From an uncultured Oscillospiraceae bacterium (GTDB taxonomy: Bacteria; Bacillota; Clostridia; Oscillospirales; Oscillospiraceae), in assembly GCA_944387635.1 (NCBI GenBank), contig CALXFT010000001.1:1-64000 (forward strand): a stretch of 64,000 nt of DNA, written 5' to 3'. Under the pieces are notes generated by a model, which saw only the letters and a program-made list of their open reading frames with translations, was not told the DNA's origin and searched no databases. The translations under genes and the position numbers were made by a program. This document shows, piece after piece, positions 51,226 to 60,001 of this stretch. Position 1 is the first letter of the stretch. Each line of letters opens with the position of its first letter.

Positions 51226-52628
51226 TTCCGCTTCTCCTCCTTTCCGTACAGCATCACGGTGACCCGGGTGCCTTTCCCTTGCTCGCTGTCAAAATGAATG
51301 CTGCCGTTGTGCAGCTCTACGATCTGCTTGCACAGGGCCAGGCCCAGGCCGGCGCCGCCCTGTTTCCGGGAACGGGATTTGTCCACCCGGTAGAAGGCCT
51401 CGGTGATCCGGGTCAGTTCCGACTCCGGCATGCCTCGTCCGTTGTCCACCACCTGGAACTGGCAGCCGCCGGGAACGGCGGTGCCCACAACGGCGATGAG
51501 TCCCTCGCCGTCCATGGCCTTTCCGGCGTTGTCGATGAGGTTGTACAGCAGGGACTTGACCAGGTCCGGCTCCAGGACCACCCGGCGCTGTTCGGCCTTG
51601 CAGACCAGGCGAATTCCTTTTTTGCGAAGGCCGGGGGCCAGAGCCCGCTGGATTTCCTCCACAAAGGACGACAGGGTCACCCGCTTCATGACCAGGCTGT
51701 CCTTCCTCAGAAGCAGCAACTCCAGAAGCTTGAAGGACAGGTTTTCCAGCCGGTGGCCTTCGGAGTAGATGTACTCCGCCGCCATGAGCCGGGTGTTTTC
51801 GTCCAGATTGCCCTGGCGCAGAAGATCCGCAAAGCCGATGATGGAGGTCATGGGGGTTTTCATCTCGTGGGCAAAGGCGCCAAGGAAGCTCTCCTGCCGT
51901 CCGATGTCCGTCTCCAGCTTGGCGATGTTCTCTTGAAGCTTGTCGGCCATGGCGTCGAAATCCCGGGACAGCTGGCCGAATTCGTCGTTGGTTCGGATTC
52001 GGGAGCGGGTGGACAGGTCTCCGCCGGAGATCTTCCGCACGGCCACGGTCAGTTTCCGCAGACGGCTGGTCAGAGCGTAGGACAGGAACACGGAAATCAC
52101 AATGCCGCACAGTACCACCGCGGTGTAAACGGTGATGTATCGCTGCTGCAGGTACTGTCGGTTCTGGTAAACCCAGGACAGGTCGAAGCGGGCCTGCAGG
52201 ACCAGATTTTCCGTGCCGGCGGAGAGTGAGCTGCGGATGATCAGGCCATGCCCGTATTCATCACGGACCTGGATGTAGCAGCATTGGCCGGTGAGGGGGG
52301 TGGGAAGGGAGTGGTTCTTCATAAGCTCCGAACGGTTCTGGTAGATGGTCTGGCTGCCGCAGGACAGGGAGATGGCCTGCCAGCGCACCTCGTTCTGGGC
52401 GTCCATCTGGGACAGGGCGGCCCCCAGACTGGCATAGTCCGCCTTGGCGCCCATGGAGTTGAGCAGATGTAAGGTGCTCAGAACCATTTCGAAGGAGCCC
52501 AGAGCCATGTCGACTTCTGAGTCCAGGGAGCTCTGGACCGAGGAGGTGAGCAGGATGGTTCCGCCGATGCTGAACGACAGGGCGATCAGCAGGGAAATGG
52601 TGATGATGAGCCGAAGACGGTAGCTCAT
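51222..52628 (-). CDS. Sensor histidine kinase
   Basis: 468 residues, ATG after GGAGGTATAAGCT. Helix 1 at about 7-29, an extracellular domain (about 30-165) with a C-C pair at 116-117, and helix 2 at about 168-186. HAMP near 187-240, HisKA with His254 in FAHEMKTPM, and HATPase with NLIDNAGKAM, DNGRGMP, and GGAGLGLALC. It phosphorylates the regulator encoded four bases upstream. Confidence 0.92.
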   Translation of the reverse strand: MSYRLRLIITISLLIALSFSIGGTILLTSSVQSSLDSEVDMALGSFEMVLSTLHLLNSMGAKADYASLGAALSQMDAQNEVRWQAISLSCGSQTIYQNRSELMKNHSLPTPLTGQCCYIQVRDEYGHGLIIRSSLSAGTENLVLQARFDLSWVYQNRQYLQQRYITVYTAVVLCGIVISVFLSYALTSRLRKLTVAVRKISGGDLSTRSRIRTNDEFGQLSRDFDAMADKLQENIAKLETDIGRQESFLGAFAHEMKTPMTSIIGFADLLRQGNLDENTRLMAAEYIYSEGHRLENLSFKLLELLLLRKDSLVMKRVTLSSFVEEIQRALAPGLRKKGIRLVCKAEQRRVVLEPDLVKSLLYNLIDNAGKAMDGEGLIAVVGTAVPGGCQFQVVDNGRGMPESELTRITEAFYRVDKSRSRKQGGAGLGLALCKQIVELHNGSIHFDSEQGKGTRVTVMLYGKEEKRK

Positions 52629-52631
52629 AGC

Positions 52632-53285
52632 TTATACCTCCAGCCGGTATCCCATGCCGTAGACCGCTTTGATCTTGTCGTCCCAGCCCACCTTCTTCTT
52701 CATGCGCTGGATGTGAAGCTCCACGGTCCGGGTGTTCTCCGGATATTCGCCGCCCCACACCTGCTCGTAAATGGTATTCTTGGACAGCACCACGCCCACG
52801 TTCCGGGCGAATAAGAGAAGCAGCTCATATTCCTTTCGGGTCAGAGGGATTTCTTCCCCTCCGCACCATACCTTCATGGAAAGGGTGTTGATCTCCAGGC
52901 CGCCTGCCTGCAAGGTGGTCTGGAGCTTGCCGTGACGCCGCAGGACGCCCTCTACCCGGGCCAGGAGCTCCAGCACGTCAAAGGGCTTGACCATATAGTC
53001 TTCCGCCCCCATTCGCAGACCCTTCACCCGGTCGCTGACGGCGTTTTTCGCGGTCAGGAAGATGACGGGGATCCCCTTGGAGCGGATGTAATCCATCAAT
53101 TCAAATCCGTCGATCCCCGGAAGCATGATGTCCAGCAGGATCAGGTCAAAACTCTCTTTTTCAATCAGATCCGCGGCTTCGACGCCGTCGTAAGCACATA
53201 CGCACTGATATCCCGCACGGGCCAGACTGACCCGCAGTAGTTCCGCAATAGGCCGTTCGTCGTCTACTGCCAAAATGCGCACCAT
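52632..53285 (-). CDS. OmpR-family response regulator
   Basis: 217 residues. Receiver with VDDE and phospho-Asp52 in ILLDIMLPG, LTAKN with conserved Lys, then a winged-helix domain (LTRKEYELLLLFARNVG, NTRTVELHIQRMKKKVG, GMGYRL). It pairs with the kinase downstream. A strong palindromic A/T-rich site lies about 80 bases upstream of its start, a probable self-binding site. Confidence 0.93.
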   Translation of the reverse strand: MVRILAVDDERPIAELLRVSLARAGYQCVCAYDGVEAADLIEKESFDLILLDIMLPGIDGFELMDYIRSKGIPVIFLTAKNAVSDRVKGLRMGAEDYMVKPFDVLELLARVEGVLRRHGKLQTTLQAGGLEINTLSMKVWCGGEEIPLTRKEYELLLLFARNVGVVLSKNTIYEQVWGGEYPENTRTVELHIQRMKKKVGWDDKIKAVYGMGYRLEV

Positions 53286-53367
53286 GAACGATTCCTCCTT
53301 TTTCTGCCACTATTCATAATACCATAAGCGTCTCTAAATTGCATCCAAGAAAGGGAAAACTGAAAAA

Positions 53368-53410
53368 ATCTTAAGGATTATTTAATTTATTCCTTAAGAT
53401 TTTATTAAGA
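53368..53410 (-). promoter_or_regulatory. Inverted repeat plus TTAAG direct repeats upstream of the regulator gene
   Basis: Perfect 10-base arms ATCTTAAGGA / TCCTTAAGAT with a 13-base A/T-rich centre (53368-53400). TTAAG recurs on the plus strand at 53371, 53394 and 53405, the last two 11 bases apart. OmpR-family proteins bind such spaced direct repeats, so this is the likely operator of the two-component system. Confidence 0.55.
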
Positions 53411-53452
53411 CGGCAAATAAGCGGAAAAGGGGGAAGCCTGCCGAAAAATAGG

Positions 53453-53481
53453 GTGACAACGGCTCCGGGATTTGGTATGAT
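53453..53481 (+). promoter_or_regulatory. Sigma-A-like promoter for the esterase gene
   Basis: GTGACA, 17-base spacer, TATGAT. The esterase start codon lies about 75 bases downstream. Confidence 0.6.
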
Positions 53482-53558
53482 GAATGGGAACAGACCCCCG
53501 GGAAGGCTCTGCCCAGGCCCGGGACAAGCGGAATTCAGAAAGTTCAGGAGGTTATGTT

Positions 53559-54899
53559 ATGGACTATCGAATCAAAACGCCCTGCGGAGAACTGCAAGGC
53601 TGCGCGGGCCGAATCCCCGGCGTGGCGGCATACAAGGGAATCCGCTACGCTTCCGCCGGCCGGTGGGAGTACCCGGTTTTGGTGAAGGGCTGGCACGGGA
53701 TCTACGACGCCACGCGATACAGGAGCTGCTGCTATCAGCCCCGGGCCTTTGCCGACGAGGGGAAGGACGCGGAGAAGGCATTTTACTACAATGAGTTTCG
53801 CAAGGGCGAGCGGTATACCTACAGCGAGGACTGCCTGTTCCTGAATGTATTCACGCCCGACGGTGTGAAGGAGACGGACCGGCTGCCGGTGCTGGTCTAC
53901 ATCCACGGCGGCGGCTTTGTGGGCGGCTGCGGCCATGAGAAGCATTTCGACTGCCCGGTCTGGCCTGTCAAGGGCGTCATCGGCGTGACGCTGAACTACC
54001 GGCTGGGACCTCTGGGCTTCGCGGCGCTGCCGGAGCTGAAGCAGGAGGCGGGCTTTACGGGCAACTACGGCCTGTTCGATCAGCTGGCGGCCCTGCGGTG
54101 GGTCCGGGAGAATATTGCGGCCTTCGGCGGAGATCCGGAGAAAATCACCCTCATGGGTCAGAGCGCCGGCGGCATGAGCGTACAGCTGCACTGCGAAAGC
54201 CCTCTGTCCGACGGCCTGATCTCCGGAGCCGTGATCAGCAGCGGCACGCTGGATAAGCTGTTTCCTACACCCATGCCGGAAAAGTACTACGATTTCTGGC
54301 ACGCGGTCATGGCGGACTGCGGCTGCGACACCCTGGAGGCCTTCCGGAACGCGCCTGTGGAGCGGCTGTTTGCCGCCTGGAAGGAGCGGAGCAAGGAGCA
54401 AAAGGGCGGCGGCTGCTTCCCCTGCATGGACGGGCGGCTGGTCCCGGAGACCCCAGCCGGGACACGAAAGAAGCCGGTTCCCTGTATGGTGGGTTCCACC
54501 AGCGAGGACGTTGTCCCGGCCCTGCTGCACAGGGCGTGCAAGGACTGGGCCCGCACCCAGGAGAAGAAGAGCTATGCCTGGTACTTTGACCGCAGGCTTC
54601 CCGGAGACGGCAAGGGTGCTTGGCACAGCAGCGACCTGTGGTACTGGTTCGGCACCCTGCCCAACTGCTGGCGCCCCATGACGGAGAAGGACTACGACCT
54701 GAGCCGTCAGATGACAGACTATCTGGCCAATTTCTGTAAATACGGCGATCCCAACGGCGGCGGTCTGGCGGCCTGGCTGCCGATGGTGAAAGGACAGCGG
54801 AAGGTCCTGTGTCTGGGCGAGGGTCAGACCCGCATGGGCCGGCCCGATGTGACGCGGCTGGTCAAGAACACGCTGACGAGCAAAGCCAAAGGCGAATAA
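53559..54899 (+). CDS. Carboxylesterase (type B, COesterase)
   Basis: 446 residues from the ATG after AGGAGG (the frame is open further upstream). Type B motifs: SEDCLFLNVF, oxyanion HGGGFVGG, the nucleophile elbow GQSAGG, the acid STSEDVV and the His in GAWHSSDLWY, with LNYRLGPLGF before the elbow. The protein has no signal peptide, so an intracellular ester or carbamate hydrolase. Substrate unknown. Confidence 0.93.
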   Translation: MDYRIKTPCGELQGCAGRIPGVAAYKGIRYASAGRWEYPVLVKGWHGIYDATRYRSCCYQPRAFADEGKDAEKAFYYNEFRKGERYTYSEDCLFLNVFTPDGVKETDRLPVLVYIHGGGFVGGCGHEKHFDCPVWPVKGVIGVTLNYRLGPLGFAALPELKQEAGFTGNYGLFDQLAALRWVRENIAAFGGDPEKITLMGQSAGGMSVQLHCESPLSDGLISGAVISSGTLDKLFPTPMPEKYYDFWHAVMADCGCDTLEAFRNAPVERLFAAWKERSKEQKGGGCFPCMDGRLVPETPAGTRKKPVPCMVGSTSEDVVPALLHRACKDWARTQEKKSYAWYFDRRLPGDGKGAWHSSDLWYWFGTLPNCWRPMTEKDYDLSRQMTDYLANFCKYGDPNGGGLAAWLPMVKGQRKVLCLGEGQTRMGRPDVTRLVKNTLTSKAKGE

Positions 54900-54902
54900 G
54901 GG

Positions 54903-54970
54903 GCGAAAACCGGACAAACCGCCGGAGCAGTTTTCTCCTGTTCCGGCGGTCCCATTTGTCCGGTTTTCGC
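54903..54970 (+). terminator. Long hairpin terminator
   Basis: A 15-base outer stem GCGAAAACCGGACAAA / TTTGTCCGGTTTTCGC with an inner stem CCGCCGGAGCAG / CTGTTCCGGCGG. It follows the esterase gene and precedes the SOD-like gene. Confidence 0.75.
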
Positions 54971-54996
54971 ATAGACTGCCATGAGGTGATATGCCT

Positions 54997-55431
54997 ATGG
55001 ACAATACCATCGGAAGACCGGAGGCTGTGGCGTGGATTCGGGGGGCGGACGGACTGCGGGGACGGGCCGCGTTTTATCCCAGCGGGATTGGCAGCCTGGT
55101 GGCGGTGGAGGTCTCCGGTCTGCCCAAAAACGAGACTGGCTTTTTTGCCCTGCACATCCACCAGGGCGACAGCTGTACCGGAACGGATTTTTCCGATACA
55201 GGCGGCCACTATGATCCGGGAAACAAGCCCCATCCCAGACACGCCGGAGATCTGCCGCCGCTGCTGTCCGCGAGTGGCCGGGCCTGGATGCGGGTGAAGA
55301 CCGACCGGTTCACCCCGGACCAGGTGGTGGGCAGGACCGTGGTGATCCATATGGACGCCGACGATTTCCACACCCAGCCCAGCGGGAACGCCGGAAAGAA
55401 GATCGGATGCGGACGGATCTACAGTGTATAA
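54997..55431 (+). CDS. sodC: Cu/Zn superoxide dismutase-like protein, cytosolic
   Basis: 144 residues from the ATG eight bases after GAGGTGAT. The copper site (His53, His55, His71, His118) and zinc site (His71, His79, His82, Asp85) are visible, as is a Cys60-Cys138 pair and GNAG...IGCG near the end. No signal peptide is present, unlike most bacterial SodC. The zinc loop HYDPGNKPHPRHAGD is short, and the active-site Arg of animal SOD (NAGxR) is Lys135 here (NAGKK). Such compact relatives occur in Clostridia. Superoxide dismutase activity is likely but not proven. Confidence 0.8.
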   Translation: MDNTIGRPEAVAWIRGADGLRGRAAFYPSGIGSLVAVEVSGLPKNETGFFALHIHQGDSCTGTDFSDTGGHYDPGNKPHPRHAGDLPPLLSASGRAWMRVKTDRFTPDQVVGRTVVIHMDADDFHTQPSGNAGKKIGCGRIYSV

Positions 55432-55526
55432 GGACATTCGCTCCCTTTTGCCTGGAAGGTTCCGGAATGAAAGGGGAAATTTGAGAAAGTTTCGAAAAGC
55501 GCGGCAATTTTCGGCGATTTTATAGG

Positions 55527-55555
55527 TTGTAAAATGAAAAAAAATGTAGTATAAT
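55527..55555 (+). promoter_or_regulatory. Sigma-A promoter for murC
   Basis: TTGTAA, 17-base A-rich spacer, TATAAT. A leader of about 115 bases separates it from the murC start, with no recognised riboswitch. Confidence 0.85.
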
Positions 55556-55673
55556 GCCTTCGGTTCAATATGTTGTCCCCAGACCGCGAAAGAAGCTGAG
55601 CGCCCGGGCCCGCCCGTGACCGGCAGCGGCGGAGGACACGGATCCACAATCATCTGCAAGGGATTTGACATAT

Positions 55674-57038
55674 ATGGTTGAAAATAATAAAATTGCCAAG
55701 TATCTGACTCCGGGGCGTCATGTGCATCTGGTTGGGATCGGCGGCGTCTCCATGCGGCCTCTGGGCATGGTGCTCAAGGGCATGGGCATGGTGGTCACGG
55801 GATCGGATATGAGTGTCTCCGCCTCCACCAAGGAACTGGAGGCCCAGGGGATTCCTGTGGCCATCGGGCACCACGGCGAGAACATCCAGGGCGCGGACTG
55901 TCTGATCCGCACCGCCGCGGTCCACAACGACAACCCGGAGATCGCCGCCGCCCGGGCGGCGGGCATTCCCGTCTTTGAGCGGGCTCAGGCCTGGGGCGAG
56001 ATCATGAAGTCTTACAAGAACGCCATCTGCGTCTCCGGCACCCACGGCAAGACCACCACCACCTCCATGCTGACCCACATTCTCATGGAAGCCCAGTGGG
56101 ATCCCACGGTCATGATCGGCGGCTACCTGCCCCTGCTTCACGCGGGACACCGGGTGGGCAGCGGCGACACCATTTTGCTGGAAAGCTGTGAGTACTGTGA
56201 CTCTTTCCTAAATTTCTTCCCCACCCTGGCTGTGGTGCTGAATGTGGAAGCGGATCATCTGGACTATTTCAAGGACCTGGAAGACATTCAGAAGTCTTTC
56301 CACAAGTTTGCCTCCCTGTCCACCAACGGCGTTGTGGCCAACGGTGACGATCCCCACACGGTTCAGGCCATGGAGGGGTTGGCGTATGTGTCCTTTGGAC
56401 TGGGGGAGAATAACCGGGTCCACGCCGCCAATATGTGCAGCGACTGGCGTCACTTTGACGTGCTGTGCGACGGGCAGTTCTACTGCCACATGGATATGGG
56501 CGTCATGGGCAAGCACAACGCCTTGAACGCCCTGGCTGCCGCGGCGGCCGCCTGGCTCATGGGCATTCCCGGAGAGGCGGTATCTGCCGGCATCCAGTCC
56601 TTCCATGGCGCGGGGCGGCGGATGGAGTTCAAGGGCAAGTTCCACGGGGCCAATGTGTATGACGACTATGCCCACCATCCGGATGAGCTGGCAGCGACCA
56701 TAGAAGCGGTGCGCTCCATGGGGGACCATCGCCTGGTGCTGGCCTTCCAGCCCCACACCTACAGCCGGACCAAAGCGCTGTTTGAAGACTTTGTCCGGGA
56801 GCTGAAAAAGGCGGATGTCCTGGTCCTGGCGGAGATCTACGCGGCCCGGGAACGGAACACCAGCGGAATCTCCTCTGCCGATCTGGCGGCACGGATCCCC
56901 GGCGCGGTCTGCTGCGAGACCCTGCCGGAGGTGACCGAGTGCCTTCGGGGGATCGTAAAAGAAGGGGACGTGGTCCTGACCATGGGCGCCGGCGATATCT
57001 TCCGGGCAGGAGAAGCCCTGCTGAAGGAAGCGCAGTGA
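55674..57038 (+). CDS. murC: UDP-N-acetylmuramate--L-alanine ligase
   Basis: 454 residues from the ATG after AAGGGA. Mur ligase architecture: Rossmann-like N-domain with HLVGIGGVSM, the ATP P-loop GTHGKTTTTSM, LESCEYCDSFL and NVEADHLDYF metal-binding segments, then the C-domain with the GRR..FKGK..G..VYDDYAHHPDE start and FQPHTYSRTK. It adds L-Ala to UDP-MurNAc in the cytoplasm. The peptidoglycan enzyme Ddl is 0.6 kb further on. Confidence 0.97.
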   Translation: MVENNKIAKYLTPGRHVHLVGIGGVSMRPLGMVLKGMGMVVTGSDMSVSASTKELEAQGIPVAIGHHGENIQGADCLIRTAAVHNDNPEIAAARAAGIPVFERAQAWGEIMKSYKNAICVSGTHGKTTTTSMLTHILMEAQWDPTVMIGGYLPLLHAGHRVGSGDTILLESCEYCDSFLNFFPTLAVVLNVEADHLDYFKDLEDIQKSFHKFASLSTNGVVANGDDPHTVQAMEGLAYVSFGLGENNRVHAANMCSDWRHFDVLCDGQFYCHMDMGVMGKHNALNALAAAAAAWLMGIPGEAVSAGIQSFHGAGRRMEFKGKFHGANVYDDYAHHPDELAATIEAVRSMGDHRLVLAFQPHTYSRTKALFEDFVRELKKADVLVLAEIYAARERNTSGISSADLAARIPGAVCCETLPEVTECLRGIVKEGDVVLTMGAGDIFRAGEALLKEAQ

Positions 57039-57070
57039 GCTGTCCCCAAGCAGAAAGCCCGCGATACAGA

Positions 57071-57102
57071 AAAAATGTGCCGGTTTTAACCGGCACATTT
57101 TC
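57071..57102. terminator. Bidirectional terminator
   Basis: Stem AAATGTGCCGGTT / AACCGGCACATTT with a two-base loop and flanking A and T tracts, between murC and the convergent 132-residue gene. Confidence 0.8.
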
Positions 57103-57499
57103 AAAAGGTTTCGTCCAGAATCAGATGATCCACACCGGAGGACTCGAATTCCGACATGTACTGGTCCATGCGGCCCACGATTTCATCGTAATTTTCTTCG
57201 GTGATCTCTGGATAGTCCATATCCCGGCGGGAAAGTTCCTCAGCAAGGATCTCATAGAATACATTGTCTTCATAGCAGGCGATGGCTTCGTGGATGCCGC
57301 CCTCGGTGTAAGCCCTGGAGGGAACGACGACGCCGTTCCAGTTTTCGGACAAGGCCGGGGACAGCGCAAAGAGCTTGCGCTCCAGATCGTCATAGTCCTG
57401 GAACCGGTCATCGCCTCTGGTGGAGTTGAGCACCCAGTTGCCGATGTAGACCAGATCCAGAAGCCGTCGGAATTCTTTTGCGGTCAAATCGATTTGCAT
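57101..57499 (-). CDS. Conserved hypothetical protein, 132 residues
   Basis: Acidic, soluble protein with no known motif. Landmarks are MQIDLTAKEFRRLLDLVYIGNWVLN at the start and an acidic C-terminal half. It has a convergent position against murC and is divergent from ddl; function unknown. Confidence 0.65.
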   Translation of the reverse strand: MQIDLTAKEFRRLLDLVYIGNWVLNSTRGDDRFQDYDDLERKLFALSPALSENWNGVVVPSRAYTEGGIHEAIACYEDNVFYEILAEELSRRDMDYPEITEENYDEIVGRMDQYMSEFESSGVDHLILDETF

Positions 57500-57682
57500 A
57501 GATAACCCTCCTTGTTTGCGTAAGATCGGATCCCCATCCGGTGGGAAATGCCGCCCGGTCCCGGACTTCCGGGACCCGCAATGCTTTAGGCTATATTATA
57601 GCATGAAACAGAAGAAATTCCAGATGGAAAATGTAAAATTTCCTGACAACCGTAGAAAATATCGACAAAATGAGGCGATGAA

Positions 57683-58753
57683 GTGAAAAAACCAAGCGTT
57701 TGTATTTTGTTCGGAGGCGTGAGCCCGGAGCATGAGGTCTCTCTGCGCTCGGCGGAATCCGTCCTGAACAATTTGGACCACGGCAAGTACGAAGTCTTCC
57801 CTGTGGGCATTACCAAGGAGGGAGACTGGATCCTCTACGGCGGAGGGGACTATTCCCTGCTGCCTGGGGGAGCGTGGAAAGACCATCCCGGCAACCGGCG
57901 GGCTGCCCTCAGTCCCGTTCGGGGCCAGGGCCTGCTGATCTTCACCGGCGACGGCGTGATCCGGAAGCCCATCGATGTGGCCTTCCCGGTGCTCCACGGG
58001 GAAAACGGCGAGGACGGCGCCATGCAGGGACTGCTCCAGCTGGCCGGGATTCCCTGCGTGGGACCCAATGTGGCCGCTTCCGCCGTGGCCATGGACAAGA
58101 CCCTGACCAAGCTGGTGGCGGACCATGCTCAGGTTCCCCAGGCTGCCTGGCAGCTGGTGCGGAGCCGGGACCTGGGACCCCGGATGGAGAGCACCCTGGA
58201 CCGGCTGGAAGCCCGGTTTGCCTACCCCGTGTTTGTAAAGCCGGCGGGTACCGGCTCCTCTGTGGGCGTCACCAAGGCTATGGATCGGGAGAGCCTGGAG
58301 GAGGGCCTGCGCACAGCTGTGGAATTTGACGATAAGATCCTGGTGGAGGAGTTTATTCACGGCCGGGAGATCGAGGTGGCTGTGCTGGGCAACCAAGATC
58401 CGGTGGCCTCCATTGCCGGAGAAATCGACTCCGGCGCGGAGTTCTACGATTATGACGCCAAGTACCTGACCGACACCTCAACGGCCTATATTCCCGCCCG
58501 GATTCCCGAGGACGCGGCGCGAACGGTGCGGGACTACGCGGTAAAGGTATACAAGGCTGTGGGCTGCAGGGGGCTGAGCCGGGTGGACTTTTTTGTCACC
58601 TACGGGGAAAACCGGGTGGTCTTCAACGAGATCAACACCATTCCGGGCTTTACCTCCATCTCCATGTATCCCAAGCTCTTCGCCGCCGGCGGCATGCCCT
58701 ATCCGGAGCTGATCGACCGGCTCCTGGAGCTGGCTATGGAGGATTGCCAATGA
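57683..58753 (+). CDS. ddl: D-alanine--D-alanine ligase
   Basis: 356 residues, GTG start after GAGGCGATGAA. ATP-grasp motifs: ILFGGVSPEHEVSLRSAESV at the start, PVLHGENGEDGAMQGLLQL, FVKPAGTGSSVGVTK, EEFIHGREIEVAVLG and EINTIPGFTS at the end. The catalytic YxS/T region and the loop GFTSISMYPKLF are typical of Ddl (and Van-type) ligases. It makes D-Ala-D-Ala for peptidoglycan. The DUF1934 gene starts inside its stop codon (ATGA overlap). Confidence 0.96.
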   Translation: MKKPSVCILFGGVSPEHEVSLRSAESVLNNLDHGKYEVFPVGITKEGDWILYGGGDYSLLPGGAWKDHPGNRRAALSPVRGQGLLIFTGDGVIRKPIDVAFPVLHGENGEDGAMQGLLQLAGIPCVGPNVAASAVAMDKTLTKLVADHAQVPQAAWQLVRSRDLGPRMESTLDRLEARFAYPVFVKPAGTGSSVGVTKAMDRESLEEGLRTAVEFDDKILVEEFIHGREIEVAVLGNQDPVASIAGEIDSGAEFYDYDAKYLTDTSTAYIPARIPEDAARTVRDYAVKVYKAVGCRGLSRVDFFVTYGENRVVFNEINTIPGFTSISMYPKLFAAGGMPYPELIDRLLELAMEDCQ

Positions 58754-59178
58754 AACAGCCGGTGGTATTGTCCATCCGCGGAAGCCAGCGCTACGCGGAC
58801 CAGGACCCGGAGGTCATTGAGCTGTTGACTGAGGGCGCCATGGAGTACGTTGACGGCGGCTGGAACATTGTTTACGAGGAAAGCGAGCTCACGGGCCTGG
58901 AGGGGGTCACCACCACCTTTCGGGTAGAGCCTGGTCAGGTCTTTTTGACCCGCACGGGGGCCCTGCGGTCCCAGATGGTGTTCCAGGAAGGAGTGGCCCA
59001 CGATTCTCTGTATCAGATGCCCTTCGGCGCGCTGATGCTCACGGTGAAGGCCACCCGTGTGTTCTATGACATTGTGCCTGACGGCGGGTTTATTGATCTG
59101 GTCTATCAGATCCATGTGGAAAACACGGAGGCCGGAGTCATCGACTATCATCTGGACATCCGGGCAAAGGACGAATAA
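58750..59178 (+). CDS. DUF1934 beta-barrel protein (YwiB-like)
   Basis: 142 residues from the ATG overlapping the ddl stop. Pattern VVLSIRGSQRYADQDPEVIELLTEGAMEYVDGGWNIVYEESELTGLEGVTTTFRVEPGQVFLTRTGALRSQMVFQEG and FDIVPDG..DLVYQI...A.VIDYHLDIRAK is that of DUF1934 (lipocalin-like). Function unknown; always near cell-wall or ArgS genes in Firmicutes. Confidence 0.88.
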   Translation: MKQPVVLSIRGSQRYADQDPEVIELLTEGAMEYVDGGWNIVYEESELTGLEGVTTTFRVEPGQVFLTRTGALRSQMVFQEGVAHDSLYQMPFGALMLTVKATRVFYDIVPDGGFIDLVYQIHVENTEAGVIDYHLDIRAKDE

Positions 59179-59190
59179 AATAGATTATAA

Positions 59191-59224
59191 ACGGGAAGAA
59201 GCCAATGGACTTCTTCCCGTTTTT
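59191..59224 (+). terminator. Intrinsic terminator
   Basis: Stem ACGGGAAGAAG / CTTCTTCCCGT followed by TTTTG, after the DUF1934 gene and facing the minus-strand membrane-protein gene. Confidence 0.9.
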
Positions 59225-59225
59225 G

Positions 59226-59696
59226 TCAGAATTTTCGGCTGTAATAGAGCTTGCATACCAGACAGCTCAGACTCAGGAACAGGACGCAGCACAGAATGGT
59301 CAGGCAGATGCTGACGCTGAAATACCCCGCGATGATTGTGGCCGCCAAGCCCAGCAGCAGGAAAACCTGGGTCCCGGCCGCCCTTGCGCTTGTCCAGATC
59401 TGAGCGGTCCGCTCGTCGTGGTCCTTGACATAGAGCTGTCTGAGCTTCTTGTCGTTGGACAAGGCGGCGCGAATGCGGACCAGCCCGACGATCAGAAGAC
59501 AGGACAGGCCGCAGGCGGCGCCGCTGATGAAGCCCCGCCACATGGACTGCCAGTGTTCGCCGCCGGCGGCGGGAACGGGGAAGGGGATCAGTCCGGCTTC
59601 GGAGAGAATGCCGCCGAAGGCAAAGGGAAGGAGCAGGCAAATGCACAGGATCACTACGACACGCTGAATTTTCAGCTTTTCACGATACGTTTCCAT
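59226..59696 (-). CDS. Four-TM membrane protein, unknown
   Basis: 156 residues with predicted membrane segments at about 12-32, 54-74, 108-126 and 128-148. A charged central loop (SNDKKLRQLYVKDHDERTAQIW) resembles DUF2178-like or DUF6442-like proteins that are encoded with small XRE regulators. It overlaps the XRE gene by one base, so the pair forms one unit. Confidence 0.65.
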   Translation of the reverse strand: METYREKLKIQRVVVILCICLLLPFAFGGILSEAGLIPFPVPAAGGEHWQSMWRGFISGAACGLSCLLIVGLVRIRAALSNDKKLRQLYVKDHDERTAQIWTSARAAGTQVFLLLGLAATIIAGYFSVSICLTILCCVLFLSLSCLVCKLYYSRKF

Positions 59697-59902
59697 TAGG
59701 ATTCCTCCAGATCCGAAAAGTCAAATACTTCTTCGATGGTGAGCCCGAAATACCGGGCGATCTTGTAGGCGAGGGGCAGGGACGCGGTGTACTTCCCGAC
59801 TTCGATGGAAGTGATGGTCTGCCGGGTGGTACCCACGGCTTCCGCCAGTTCCTCCTGAGACAGTTTTCGCTCCTTGCGAAGCTTGCGGATGTTCGTTTTC
59901 AT
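59696..59902 (-). CDS. Small XRE-family HTH regulator
   Basis: 68 residues. Single HTH_3 domain: IRKLRKERKLSQEELAEAVGTTRQTITSIEVGKYTASLPLAYKIARYFGLTIEEVF. Such stand-alone Cro-like regulators pair with a small membrane protein and repress their own promoter. The three CTTTGCA sites at 59949-60001 are its likely operators. Confidence 0.92.
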   Translation of the reverse strand: MKTNIRKLRKERKLSQEELAEAVGTTRQTITSIEVGKYTASLPLAYKIARYFGLTIEEVFDFSDLEES

Positions 59903-59948
59903 GGATATACCCTTTCTTTTCCGTGGTCGGCGGAAAATGCTGAGTTAA

Positions 59949-60001
59949 CTTTGCAAAATAAGTATAGCACGCTTTGCAGAAAATGTCAAGCATGCTTTGC
60001 A
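59949..60001 (-). promoter_or_regulatory. Three operator repeats at exact 23-base spacing over an XRE promoter
   Basis: CTTTGCA (plus strand) at 59949, 59972 and 59995, exactly 23 bases apart. The minus-strand promoter TTGACA-17-TATACT (59961-59989) lies among them: one repeat overlaps the spacer, one is upstream, one downstream. Fits an autorepressed small XRE regulator. Confidence 0.75.
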
